DNA of 64,000 nucleotides from Cladochytrium replicatum. Lineage: Eukaryota > Chytridiomycota > Chytridiomycetes > Cladochytriales > Cladochytriaceae. The position numbers were made by a program, and so were the translations under genes. Below are positions 54,649-64,000 of the stretch, piece after piece (the first letter of the stretch is position 1; each line of letters opens with the position of its first letter). Location: contig JAHLKD010000094.1 of NCBI GenBank assembly GCA_025526935.1, forward strand, positions 150,132 through 214,131, read 5' to 3'. The notes under the pieces are model-generated. The model had not been told where the DNA came from. It saw only the letters and a program-made list of their open reading frames with translations, and ran no database searches.

Positions 54649-55875
54649 ATGGGTTCAGGATCGAATGACACCACATCTTCGCGGCCGAAGCCATTCACCG
54701 GTAAAACGCTGCAGGATTTCGATCTGTACATGGAACAAGTGCAGACTTACGCAAACTTACGTGGCGGCGCTGGCACTATGCTTCTCCAAGAACCAATGGC
54801 TCTTCCTGATAATCCGAATTACGAGGCGGAAGGAAATCGCCCACAGCGTCCGATAGTCATCGCCGGAGCTGCTGGCGGAGCTGCTAACGAAGCACGAGCA
54901 CAATGGGAAGCAGAACTACGTGAACATTTGGCGATCGTCACACACAACAGTCACTTACGTACGCAATATCGTGCTGAGATGCAAGATTACCGTGCACAAC
55001 AAGCGGACAATAACGTCGCAGTTGGAATTCTATGCGAATGTTTCCCAAAACGCGACATGAATCGAGTCAGAGCTTATGCGTCAGCAAAAGGCAAAGTCGA
55101 TGGACTTCGCCGAATTTTCAGTGCTGGCGGTCAAGCTCCGATCGAATCGTCTATGTGGGAGCAACGGCTGGTAGATCTGAAATGTACGAACGGTCAGTCG
55201 GCAGAAAGCGTTCAGCAGTTTGTGACCGACCTCACTGAGTTATTCGAACTCAAACTGAACTCTTTACCGGACGAACTCGTAATCAAGGATCTACTAAACC
55301 GGTTAGTCGCAAAAATCACGATGCAGACAATTGAACTACGGACCCTCGTACCTTTTCTCGGAAAAATGATCACTTCTGCGTATGCCGAATGGGAACCGGC
55401 GTTAATACAAGATCCAATTGATGCTGCAAATCCGAATGCTCCGCGACCATTCCACCAAAAGCCAACGCATTACTTCGAAACAGTGTCAAATATCTTGACC
55501 GACCTCAACCAATTGGTCCAACTCAACGTCACCATGGATGCCGGTGGGCCGAATGGGACAAAGAAGGCCATGAAGGCAAAGGCGAAGAAAGCGAAGGCGA
55601 AAGCGAAAGCCAAGGTTGCGAAGTCGGAGGATATTTGTACCTTGCATCCGAACTCATCTCACACCAATGCTCAATGCCGTAAGCAGGGTGCCTCGGGTGG
55701 CTCAGGCAGTAGCGGTGGGAGTAGCAGTTCCACTCGGACCAGGCAGTCGCAGGACTCCAGGTCGTCCACATCTTCTTCTGCAAAGAAGACAGATCTCACA
55801 TGCAATTTCTGTGGCAAACGAGGACACAAGCAGTCGGCGTGTAAACGCTATCTCACTGCAAGAGTCTTTGTTTAG
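54649..55875 (+). CDS. copia Gag with CCHC zinc knuckle
   Basis: 408 residues from ATG 54649 (MGSGSNDTTSSRPKPF). The capsid-like region contains EQVQTYANLRGGAG, WEQRLVDLKCTNGQSAE and SVQQFVTDLTELFELKLNSL, a layout typical of UBN2/Gag of copia elements. A basic KAKAK repeat and Ser-rich linker lead to CNFCGKRGHKQSAC, the C-x2-C-x4-H-x4-C knuckle. The frame ends eight residues later, and protease continues in another frame (SLCLDTDFRAFIASRGD). The third element keeps knuckle and protease in one frame, so the shift here is more likely a one-base mutation than programmed. Confidence 0.92.
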   Translation: MGSGSNDTTSSRPKPFTGKTLQDFDLYMEQVQTYANLRGGAGTMLLQEPMALPDNPNYEAEGNRPQRPIVIAGAAGGAANEARAQWEAELREHLAIVTHNSHLRTQYRAEMQDYRAQQADNNVAVGILCECFPKRDMNRVRAYASAKGKVDGLRRIFSAGGQAPIESSMWEQRLVDLKCTNGQSAESVQQFVTDLTELFELKLNSLPDELVIKDLLNRLVAKITMQTIELRTLVPFLGKMITSAYAEWEPALIQDPIDAANPNAPRPFHQKPTHYFETVSNILTDLNQLVQLNVTMDAGGPNGTKKAMKAKAKKAKAKAKAKVAKSEDICTLHPNSSHTNAQCRKQGASGGSGSSGGSSSSTRTRQSQDSRSSTSSSAKKTDLTCNFCGKRGHKQSACKRYLTARVFV

Positions 55876-57232
55876 ACACGGATTTTCGTGCATTCATTGC
55901 CAGCCGTGGCGATGCAGGTGATGATTCGTCGGAGGACGAATCTACCGCCAAACCGGTGTTGACCAAGAAGGTAATCTTTGACCTTACCCAACCTACTTCT
56001 GTTGATAAAGATGCTGACACATACATCGGAAATATGTTTTCGATAGTGAACGCACACTCGGCACAGAAGGTTGTCCGTGTACATGTTCAAGCAAAGGATC
56101 GTGTGGGTTTGCTTGATACAGGCGCAACTGTTTGGATGACACCTAATCGTCATGCCTTTAGTTCGCTGACGTATACGAATGACGAGGACGTGGTGGAACT
56201 AGCGGATAGTCATACAATTCCAGTTTGTGGTTTTGGAGATGTATCTGTAGTTTTACCCAATGGGCAAATTAAGATAATACACAACGCACTTTATGTTCCT
56301 GATCTCGAAGACACACTTGCATCAGTGTGTAGTATCATTGGAGACTCCGGGGACATTGTGAGTTTCACCAAAGACAAGGTTATCCTCACGCATGGTGATA
56401 CGGATGAACACGTTCATTATTGGGCGACGGGAAAGAGATTTGTACTATCTCTATGCTGATGTTAGTACCGTCGGAACTCACCAACCGCGGCATGCGATTG
56501 CTCAACGAGCTAAAGCAGTAGCGGTATCCGCAGAAGGTCTCGATCAGTCGATGGACTTTACGTCCGGTGTACGATCTTCTCACGCGATGGGTCTCGATGT
56601 AATGTCAGACAACAACATTCGTCAAACGAACGATGATGAATGTCAACGAGCATCTCAAGATACAGTTGGAGTGAGCACCAACTTATCGCCAGTGACAGTA
56701 CACGAACTTGCAAAGTTACACCAGCAGTTTGGTCACATCCACTTACGGACGATCTTTCGAACGGCAGAGAAGCTCAACATCAAAATGCCCAAGATTGAAC
56801 CAGGATGCATTCAATCTTGTCAACAAATCAATTATGCAGAATTGTTTGGTCTGTAGTCGCACGAAGCTGAAGCAGAAGCCGATTTATTCTACAATAAGTC
56901 GAGCTCCGAGGAAACTTTTCCGTCTGTTTTCCGATGTCGTACGTTTAATCTACGACGGACAGAAGAAGAGATATTGGCAGATCATTGTCGACGAACAACC
57001 TCGTTTCATCACAATCTACTTCCTGAATCGAAAGAGTGATGCGGTGGATAGTATGATTCGACATATCGCTGATGTGGAAAATCGCAATCACCCATTACAC
57101 GTTGCTGAACTACGTTCCGATTCAGGAGAATTGATTACTAAACGGTTGATCCAATGGTGCAATACCAAGATTCCTCGCATCCGCGTCCACCCAGCTCCTC
57201 CGTCAGTAAAGGAACTCGATGGTCTATCATCA
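55876..57232 (+). pseudogene. copia protease, pre-integrase and integrase fragment
   Basis: VGLLDTGATVWMTPNRHAF holds the retroviral-type aspartic protease DTGA motif, followed by VVELADSHTIPVCGFGDV and ALYVPDLED. Two one-base insertions relative to the minus-strand copy (about 56412 and 56803) break the frame at DEHVHYW and at IEPGCIQSC. The integrase core is otherwise intact to KELDGLS, then cut. Confidence 0.9.
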
Positions 57233-57235
57233 GAT

Positions 57236-57480
57236 ATTTCCATATATCTATAGCCACAGGTTAATTATAAAAGCCAAACGACAGTATATTTGAATTGTTT
57301 GCACGATTCAAAGAGCCTGTGGCGATATGAGATTTCGGGTGGCTGTGGCGCAAGAGCGTGATTGGAGAAACACGAAACTCTGCACACTCACAGATCAACC
57401 TGAGGACTATCTCTAGCGCAAGTCCCAGATCAGCAGCACTAAAACTGATCAAATCACATCGCCCTCAAACCAAACTTCGA
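57236..57480 (+). repeat. leader/LTR part of second copia family
   Basis: Inverted partner of 53031-53282. It precedes the third gag and so shows what this leader belongs to. It contains TTATAAAAGCC (TATA-like). Confidence 0.85.
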
Positions 57481-57542
57481 CACAATAGTTATTCCCACAA
57501 GGCGCTTCCCCTGATCAACACCAGATCTCCAACGCTTACAGT

Positions 57543-59400
57543 ATGCCTAAGAACGACACCAGCGACGGAAAGCCAAGGCCTTTCACTGGGCAAACGCTTG
57601 GGGAGCTCGATAAATACATGAAGATCGTTCAGAATTATGCGAACTCGAAATTAGAAGCTGGAACTTTGCTCACAAAGTCGCCCTACCCAAAGCCGGAAGA
57701 CTTTGTAAAGAAGAGGAATCTGAATGGCCTGAACGGCTGTCTGCACTCGAAGAATACGACACAACAAATGATTTTGATTATGCCGTTAAAGAGTACGACG
57801 TAGCGTTGAAAGAGTACAACACAATTGTGAATGACAATCATCGACGATTGCAATCATATCGCGCTGAATTACAGATGTAAGAACGATCTCAAGGACACAA
57901 CAACATTGCAAACAGTTGTCTTGCCGATTGTTTTCCGGAGGTCGACATCAATTTAGTGCAAATGCCATCGATCGAGTTGCTGCTAAAGGAATTTACGCAG
58001 CAAAATTGCAGAAGACTTTTGAGAGCCGCCATTGGGAAGACTGTTTCAAAGCTCTAGCTTGCTCCAACAGTGAAGATGCACTTGAAGTCAAATCGTTCAT
58101 TACTGAGCTGATTCAACTCACTGAGGAAAAGCTTTCAACCCAACCGGCTGAAGCTGTTATTCAAGAACTTCTCACTCGAGTTTGCTCAAAGATCAGTGAA
58201 CCTGATATCAATTTGCAATCTTTTTGATTTTACTCAGAGACATCTCAATGGATACTTTCACAAAGTATGAACTTGATCTACTTGATGATGAGGATGATTC
58301 TGGTCAGAAGATACAATCAGAACATCATTACCGGAGAACAATTCAGAACTTACTTGATGAGATGAGAGAAATCATTCAAATGGATGTAACTCGCGATTAC
58401 ACTCCTTCAGATTCACCTCAAATCAAAGGCAAAGCCATGCGAGCAAAGACCAAAAGGCTACCAAAAGCTCATGCTCCCCATGAGGTTTGTGTTTTACATC
58501 CCAACTCTTTTCATTCTTCTGCAGAGTGTAAACAACTCAAATATTTGATTGAGAAACATGCTTCCTCACATAAAGGAAATGCCAACAGTAAGACTGCAAA
58601 CAATCGTGCTGCATCAAAATCAAAGGATGCGAAGAACAACAAATTCTCTTGCGATTTCTGTGGCAAATCTGGCCACACGCAGAATTTCTGCAGGAAACGC
58701 AAACTAGCCAAAAGTTTGAATGATGAGGAATGGAAACAGATAAAAGCATCTCATGCTTCCTCCTTAACATTCCAGAACATGGATATCGATTCTCAGGAAT
58801 CAGAACCTTCCAGCAAGGTACAATCAATCAAATCCTTCTCTTCAATCTTCAAAGCTAATAATATTGTGGATTTTACACATCCCTCTATTATCACAGCATT
58901 GAAGAGCACCAACTGCAATCTACACGTAAATGCCAAACCTCTCGGTTTGATTGACTCTGGTGCTACTGCTTGGATGACTCCAGACAGACATGCATTCAAG
59001 ATTTATTTTACGTTAATGATGCAGGAATGTTTATTTGGCAGATAATAATCCCATTCCCATTAAAGGCAATGGAGATATTGCACTTGTTTTGTCAAATGGT
59101 TCAATAAAACACTTTCAAAACGCACTTTTTGTTCCTGATTTAGAGGATACACTTATATCTGTCTATAGCATCATGGGGGATGAAGGTGATATAGTCAGTT
59201 TCACCAAAGACAAAGTCTATTTGTCAAACAAAGGAACTGAACAATGTGTTACCATTGGTTTAAGATGTGGAGGTTTATATTATCTTCATGGAAGTTTGGA
59301 TACTACTAATCCATTCCTTAAACACTCTTCCAAAATAGGTGCAGCTACTTTGACGAATCTTTCGACTCACATACCATGCCTGGTGCTGGCAAAAAATTAA
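57543..59400 (+). pseudogene. second-family copia Gag-protease, degraded
   Basis: MPKNDTSDGKPRPFTGQTLG parallels the first-family Gag (KPFTGKTLQDFD) but is strongly diverged and more AT-rich. Frames change at about 57700 and 57880, there is a TGA before LLRDISMDTF, and the reading continues to a CDFCGKSGHTQNFC knuckle, LIDSGATAWMTPDRHAF (DSGA protease) and ALFVPDLEDTLISVYSIMGD (pre-integrase). It ends at 59400 before the integrase. At about 59035 a further shift separates protease from pre-integrase. Confidence 0.9.
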
Positions 59401-59878
59401 TAATCAATTAATTAATTAAGTGGAAAACCCAAATTTGTATTGTAAAACATTTTTCGAGTTGGAAAGGTTGGGGCGCAATGGCTTTCTCCCGAGTATTGAA
59501 TCTTGGGTCTGCGCTTCGAATCCTGTATATGACTTTTTATTCCAACCTCTTATTGGTTTTTTCCAAGCAATAAATTTAATGGTAGTTGCCATCATCACCT
59601 TTCTTACACATTGCTTTAATTATACATCATTTATTAATATTAATGATTCAAGCTTCAATCAGTTGAATATGGACCCGGACGTTTTGATATACAATCCTCA
59701 CGCTTACGATGGCCAGGGCACGTAGTTGGGGATGGACATTCTGGAACTTGGCACGTTCTCTTCCGTTTTTTCCGCAGCTGAGGCTGTAGATGAGTGTGAA
59801 CTTCGCCAATTTGGCTTGATGCAGGCAACAATCTAGGCTAAATAGTGGTAAGTATTGAACATTGTTAGACCAGTGAAG
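59401..59878. other. AT-rich intergenic
   Basis: Follows the truncated third retroelement. It has a TTAATTAATTAATTAA stretch at 59405-59420. No gene was seen. Confidence 0.35.
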
Positions 59879-60900
59879 CTAACTAACCATGATATTGGTA
59901 GTTGATGTAATTGCAGGTAACGGGCTCAGTGTTTGAAATTGATGTTGTTGATTTTGAACGATGGTTCCAAACCCAACTATACCTTGTTGAGGGCGCAAGG
60001 CTGGATATAAAGCTGGTCTGACAATAAAATTCTGTCCAAGTCCTGAAATTGAAGGAACTTGGTTTGCTGCTTTCAGTACATCTGAATCATGTCTGGTAGG
60101 TGAAGAAGCTGTGCGGAAATTTTCAATGAACAGCTCATGTGGAGGTCTGAAAGCTTCTTGCTGTCTTGTAGAAGCAGCAACATGCAAATCCAAACGAGAG
60201 ACGCTTGACAAGTTACCTCTCATCCCGCCAGAGGTGTTGAAATAGCTGCAGACACCACAGGTGGGTCACACACCTTACGTTGGAAGGGCTTATTAGTGAT
60301 AATATGACGTGATTGAGCCAATAAAATGTCCTGTATATTTTTCTCAGCTCCAGCATGATTGTGCAGGGAGTTTTCTTCTGCACGAGCACGCATCCATGAC
60401 TTGAAATAGCTGAGAAGTTGCTCTGGGAGCTTATAAAATATACTTCTGCCATTTGCAAATACATTCCAAGATTTGGTAAGGGCAATCCAGTCCAGCTCTT
60501 TTGGCAATATTGTAAGATTTGCATTGTTGTCAGATATTGTTTTGGGTTTTTGTTTTGACTTTCGTTTTGTGTTGTTGGAATCCACAATCCTATCACTTGC
60601 ACTTATTAATTGGACATTGTTGTCTTTCATCAGCTTCTTGAAGAGAGTTGACTCCTCAATAGTATGCACTGGAGTAGTTGCAAATTTGGTCCCCAGCTGT
60701 TGTGCAAGGAAATTGTGATGCAGGGTAAGTTTTCCAACCATGTCTGAAGGAATGTAATCATCTAAGTGACATTGATGTTTGATGTTGTTGCCTAATTTAC
60801 AGATACCAGAAGCTTCTCCAGTCACCTCAAAGTCTAATCCGTTGATTGATCCATCCGGTACCGCATATGAGTCTTCTGTTAAAACCTAGCATATCAGACT
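59879..60900 (-). pseudogene. unrecognised minus-strand gene, frameshifted
   Basis: Reverse-strand coding-like sequence starts near VLTEDSYAVPDGSINGLDFE and continues through EASGICKLGNN, LDDYIPSDMVGKLTLHHNF, LPKELDWIALTKSWNVFANG, LPEQLLSYFKSWMRARAEE and NIQDILLAQSRHIITNKPFQ to STPLAG, then shifts frame to RGNLSSVSRLDLHVAASTRQ and a Pro/Gln-rich end. A Lys-rich frame upstream (about 61020-60890, EEGLTKKLSGQREKRQPKD) may be its N-terminus after another shift. The middle has the helical, basic look of a DNA-binding or transposon-associated protein. I recognise no family. Confidence 0.4.
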
Positions 60901-61776
60901 GTTTGCTATATGGGTTATCCTTGGGTTGTCTTTTTTCTCTTTGACCTGAGAGTTTTTTTGTCAATCCCTCTTCATTCTTATTTATGGACTTGTATTTCAT
61001 GTATTTATATCCATGTTTGGCAGGTCCTGTGTGGAGTGATCTTGGCATGTAGTGGGGAATGTGGTGTTGCTTGGTCCTTGAGTTGATGTGACCAATGTCT
61101 TTGACCACAGGTATGCCCACACGCACTTTTCACTTGAATATAGGAGTTGATGTGACCAATGTCTTTGACCACAGCATTCCCTGGGTGCCTGACCAGCTTG
61201 GGTGTAGTGTACAGCCTGTCGGAGTATTAGGCATATACACACCTGGGAGAACAGGTACTGGGCCAAGAGACGGAACCTGGAGCTGTTGTGCTAGCTACAG
61301 TACAGCTAAAGATGCCCTACTGCTGCCAGGAGAAGCCCTTGGTTTTTAACATCTTCTGCATCAATCATTGGTAACAATTGAAAAAGTTTCTGAATTTTAT
61401 TAATGCGGATATCATAGTGACCAAAATACTTTTTCCCCGTCCTGTTTAATGTTCCAACCTTCATTATAAATTATTGTTAGATATAAGGTTCGGCGGGTCC
61501 GGGTCGGGTCCGGGTTTCAGTGGTGACCTGCACCAAACCCTTTGGGTCGGGTCCTGTTTGTCTGGGGACCCGCCGGGTCACTGACGGGTACAAAGGGAAT
61601 ACCCAGACCCGAAGTGGTTGAAACCCGTACCCGACCCTGACCTGCCAGGTTTTTGCTGCCCAGGAGAGGATTGATTGAATTTTGAGTTAGACCACGGATA
61701 TTTACATGAACACTTTGTGTCTGTGTGGACAGTGTGTATTTTAGAAATACTATCGTAAAAAGAAACAAAACTCCAA
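60901..61776. other. repeat-bearing intergenic region
   Basis: Contains a duplicated 29-bp stretch (GAGTTGATGTGACCAATGTC through GACCACAG at about 61079 and 61144) and a G-rich GGGTC block at 61494-61650 listed separately. No gene was seen. Confidence 0.4.
61494..61650. repeat. GGGTC/GGGTCCG-rich block with inverted copies
   Basis: Runs of CGGGTCCGGGTCGGGTCC, TTTGGGTCGGGTCC and GACCCGCCGGGTC are followed by reverse-complement versions (ACCCGTACCCGACCC). The block is much more GC-rich than its AT-rich surroundings. Confidence 0.75.
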
Positions 61777-63579
61777 TCACAAGTTGATAGGTGGAACAGC
61801 CCAAATCCGCTTCTGTATCTGGTTCATATCGTCAGAGTCCCATCCACCACTGGTTACGTCCTTCGCCAACCCAGTCCTGATGAACCGATCAATGTCGTCA
61901 TTTGAAAGCATGAAATCCTTGGCTAAACCTGTCTTCCAAGGTTTCCAATCCACCTCAGGGAGCGTTATGGACGAAAGATGCCCGATGTATGCCGTCCAGA
62001 ACCTTAGCTTGGAGAGAAGTATTGCCAACTTTGATACTTCTCACTTGGGGTTCATTTGAAACTGCGCTACCGATGACGCCCCACGGATGATTTGACTTGG
62101 TGGCGGAAACATCCCTCACTTGAGCAGCATTGCTGTCTGAGAGAGGAACACCACTCAGAAGGATAAGCATCCACTAATGCCCTGAACATGCGATAGATAG
62201 TGGCAGACGTACTTAGCGAATTATTGTGCCGTATCCAGTTTCCGAGCAAAATGTGCACCCTAAGAAGAGTAAGGCTGCTCCGAGAACTGCTACTTGAAGT
62301 TGATATTCGGCTTGAGCGGTCGTCTGATTCAACAAATATGGGCCGTAAAAACTCATTTCGGGAGAGGACTTCGTAGTTACATTGACGTACTTGATTGATG
62401 GTGGAAGAGACGGCAATTTAAGGTCATAAATAACCTCATTGATCTTATGCATCTGGAAGCAGATACCCTGGATGACCTCTTTCACCAAAAGGATAGCCGA
62501 CGGTGCTGCTGCAGGCTAAGCAATGCAAGGGAACTCGTTGGAGAACTGGTTCGATGTACCTTCGGAATTCTACCAATCCCCTTGATAGCCGACGATATGC
62601 TTATTAGGCCGCCTGTTGATGTTGGCGCCGCAGGTGCTGCAGCTTCTGAATGACCAGCCTGTCGTTTCAGAGCAGCAAGCTCTCCCTCCAGGGCGGTCAC
62701 ACGTGATTTCCATTGTGAAATCTCCTGGGAAGTTGCCTGCTTCTCCCTTTCCATTGCAGCGGTGATCTCCCTGAATCTTGCTAGCTCTTCGTGCTCGTGC
62801 TGAATCAATGCACCCGCCCTGCCCAATTCATCAATGAGAGCCTTCTCTCGCACTTCTGCTGCGATGCGGGTCCTTCTCTCGTTCATTGCAGTCTCTTCAA
62901 GATCTTTTGTCATGTTCAACAGTCGTTCTGACTGTTTGAGGACCTGTTTTGTCCTTTCACGGTCCTCATCTGCTCGTTTGATGGTCGCTTGGAACTCGTC
63001 AACCTTTGCAGTGACGGGCATTCCTCTGTAAATGCCGTACTTGTGTCCCTGCCGCCTGTAAAAGTCCAGAAATGTTGTTTCCTTCTGAAAGGAAGAGCTT
63101 TTCAAGCACTCCATACGATAGGCGTTTGCTGCTGTTATGAACTCCGTTCGTCCACTGCATTCATCGTGAATTTCGTTCAGGGCTTGACGAACTAGCTTGC
63201 TGTCAGAGTTAAGTCGGTCGATCAACCCTTGAAGAACAAATCTTGGGCCGCATTCATCACGATTTGTTTGACAGTTGCTGATGAAGTCCTCCGAGTCGTA
63301 GCTGTGGCCGCTCGCTTTGAATTTTCGATACCAAAGTCGTATGTCTGAAGCAGGACAGAGTCCGTCGATGAGCAAATAGTCAGCATCCCCTTTAGTACCA
63401 CGTCGCGCCGGTTTCTTTGAAGGAGCTGTCGATTTGACATCAAGGCCAACTTCTGCTTCTTCCACTTCAGAACCCGATGCCAGAGATGTTTCAGGTGCAG
63501 TCACAGGTTCTGCACTTGATTCTCTTTCAGATGATGGTCTGGATTGTTTTAACGCTCGCTTCTTTGTAGTTCGAGGCAT
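61777..63579 (-). CDS. unrecognised coiled-coil protein
   Basis: ATG at 63579 (MPRTTKKRALKQSRPSSERE). Exon 1 (63579-62560, 340 codons) joins in phase to an exon starting at 62515 across a 44-bp intron, giving GRIPKPAAAPSAILLVKEVI. A basic, Ser-rich start is followed by a folded part with DADYLLIDGLCPASDIRLWY and CGPRFVLQGLIDRLN, then a coiled coil of about 130 residues (EATIKRADEDRERTK-like heptads, ELARFREITAAMEREKQA). The C-terminal part is in several short pieces: YLLNQTTAQAEYQL, WIRHNNSLSTSATIYRMF, QIIRGASSVAQFQMNP and a last exon TAYIGHLSSITLPEVDWKPW to 61777. Joins among these need introns of about 38-45 bp or include a frameshift; I could not settle them. Function unknown. Confidence 0.5.
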
Positions 63580-63720
63580 GGGTTTGTACTGTTTGTCGTG
63601 GGAAGATACTGGCCCGGTGTTCTTAGCCGGAATGTTACAGGAATGTATGCTATAATACTTCCCTGACACTATAGTTTTCTACCCGATCTGAAAATAATAA
63701 TAAGCTAGGGAAGAAACTGG

Positions 63721-63960
63721 CTAGTAACATTGATAGAGAGGATTCTGTCCGGGTGGACAGAATCTTATTGCTAGTAAAATTGATAGAGAGGTTAGCTGTA
63801 CTTGATAGAGATCACTGAAGTACCGTCAATGAGTTGAGAAAGTGTCCGGGTGGACAGAATCTTATTGCTAGTAACATTGATAGAGAGGTTAGCTGTACCT
63901 GATAGAATTACTGAAGTACGTCAATGAGTTGAGAAAGTGTCTGGGTGGACAGAAATCTGG
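63721..63960. repeat. tandem repeat with perfect 10-bp hairpins
   Basis: CTAGTAACATTGATAGAGAG recurs at 63721, 63771 and 63868, and GGTTAGCTGTAC(T/C)TGATAGA and CAATGAGTTGAGAAAGTGTC each occur twice, about 97 bp apart. At 63741-63764 GATTCTGTCC and GGACAGAATC form a perfect inverted repeat with a GGGT loop; later copies keep only the right arm (GGGTGGACAGAATC). The repeat extends towards the window edge. Confidence 0.9.
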
Positions 63961-64000
63961 GAGACTGAGTGTCACTGTGTCTGTCTGGGTAGAATAGGAT

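Larger units (their letters stand above)
53997..57235 (+). mobile_element. Ty1/copia retrotransposon, 5' LTR to integrase, plus strand
   Basis: 5' LTR, gag, zinc knuckle, protease, pre-integrase and half of the integrase are present. It ends abruptly after KELDGLS where the second family's leader begins; RT, RNase H and the 3' LTR are gone. The pol part is a near-identical inverted copy of 53018-52060. Confidence 0.92.

Noticed and set aside
55850-55880. Programmed frameshift between Gag and protease of the plus-strand copia element
   Set aside because: The related third element keeps knuckle and protease in one frame, and this copy has other one-base indels, so mutation is simpler.
63721-63960. 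CRISPR-like array
   Set aside because: The repeats are long, adjacent and without unique spacers of constant length, and the genome is eukaryotic.

Overview
The window is eukaryotic and almost certainly fungal. The evidence is a class IV (Chs3-type) chitin synthase, very short GT-AG introns (mostly 50-60 bp, a few near 40), and a typical fungal set of a proteinase-K-like subtilase, a GPI-like CAP protein, an arrestin-domain adaptor and HET-like sequences. I lean towards an early-diverging (chytrid-like) fungus, but that is an inference. Exon joins below were worked out by hand from splice signals, reading phase and family knowledge; they are not database results.

Layout. 0-9.5 kb holds the 5' end of an RBM8A/Y14-like exon-junction gene, a nucleoside hydrolase, the chitin synthase (all minus strand) and a single-pass membrane protein. 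9.7-13.4 kb is a gene graveyard: a frameshifted HET-like gene, an ankyrin/P-loop fragment and a GH3 beta-glucosidase fragment. 13.9-24 kb carries two C2H2 zinc-finger proteins, a seven-helix membrane protein split into six exons (one only 4 nt), and a low-complexity protein followed by a decayed repeat gene that shares an unusual WGW-TSP motif with it. 24.4-28.2 kb mixes a decayed BRAP2-like gene, an intact nicotinamidase and a decayed gene with a DNRRL-like motif.

28.7-47.8 kb is mostly intact housekeeping: subtilase, a hypothetical gene, CAP protein, a FetA-like ABC ATPase sharing a 52-bp promoter with a PinX1-like G-patch protein, a diamine-acetyltransferase-like GNAT, a small membrane protein, a PP2A-family phosphatase, an arrestin-like protein and a ten-exon NAD-dependent epimerase-like gene.

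49-59.4 kb is a nest of Ty1/copia retroelements. A minus-strand pol and a plus-strand gag-pol copy face away from an array of three LTR copies of different lengths. Both are joined to inverted copies of a second family's leader, and a third, diverged gag-protease copy follows. 59.4-64 kb is AT-rich and poorly conserved, with two unrecognised minus-strand genes and several repeats. No tRNA, rRNA or CRISPR was found. There are no operons; gene order gives little functional coupling apart from the shared promoter and the shared repeat motif.
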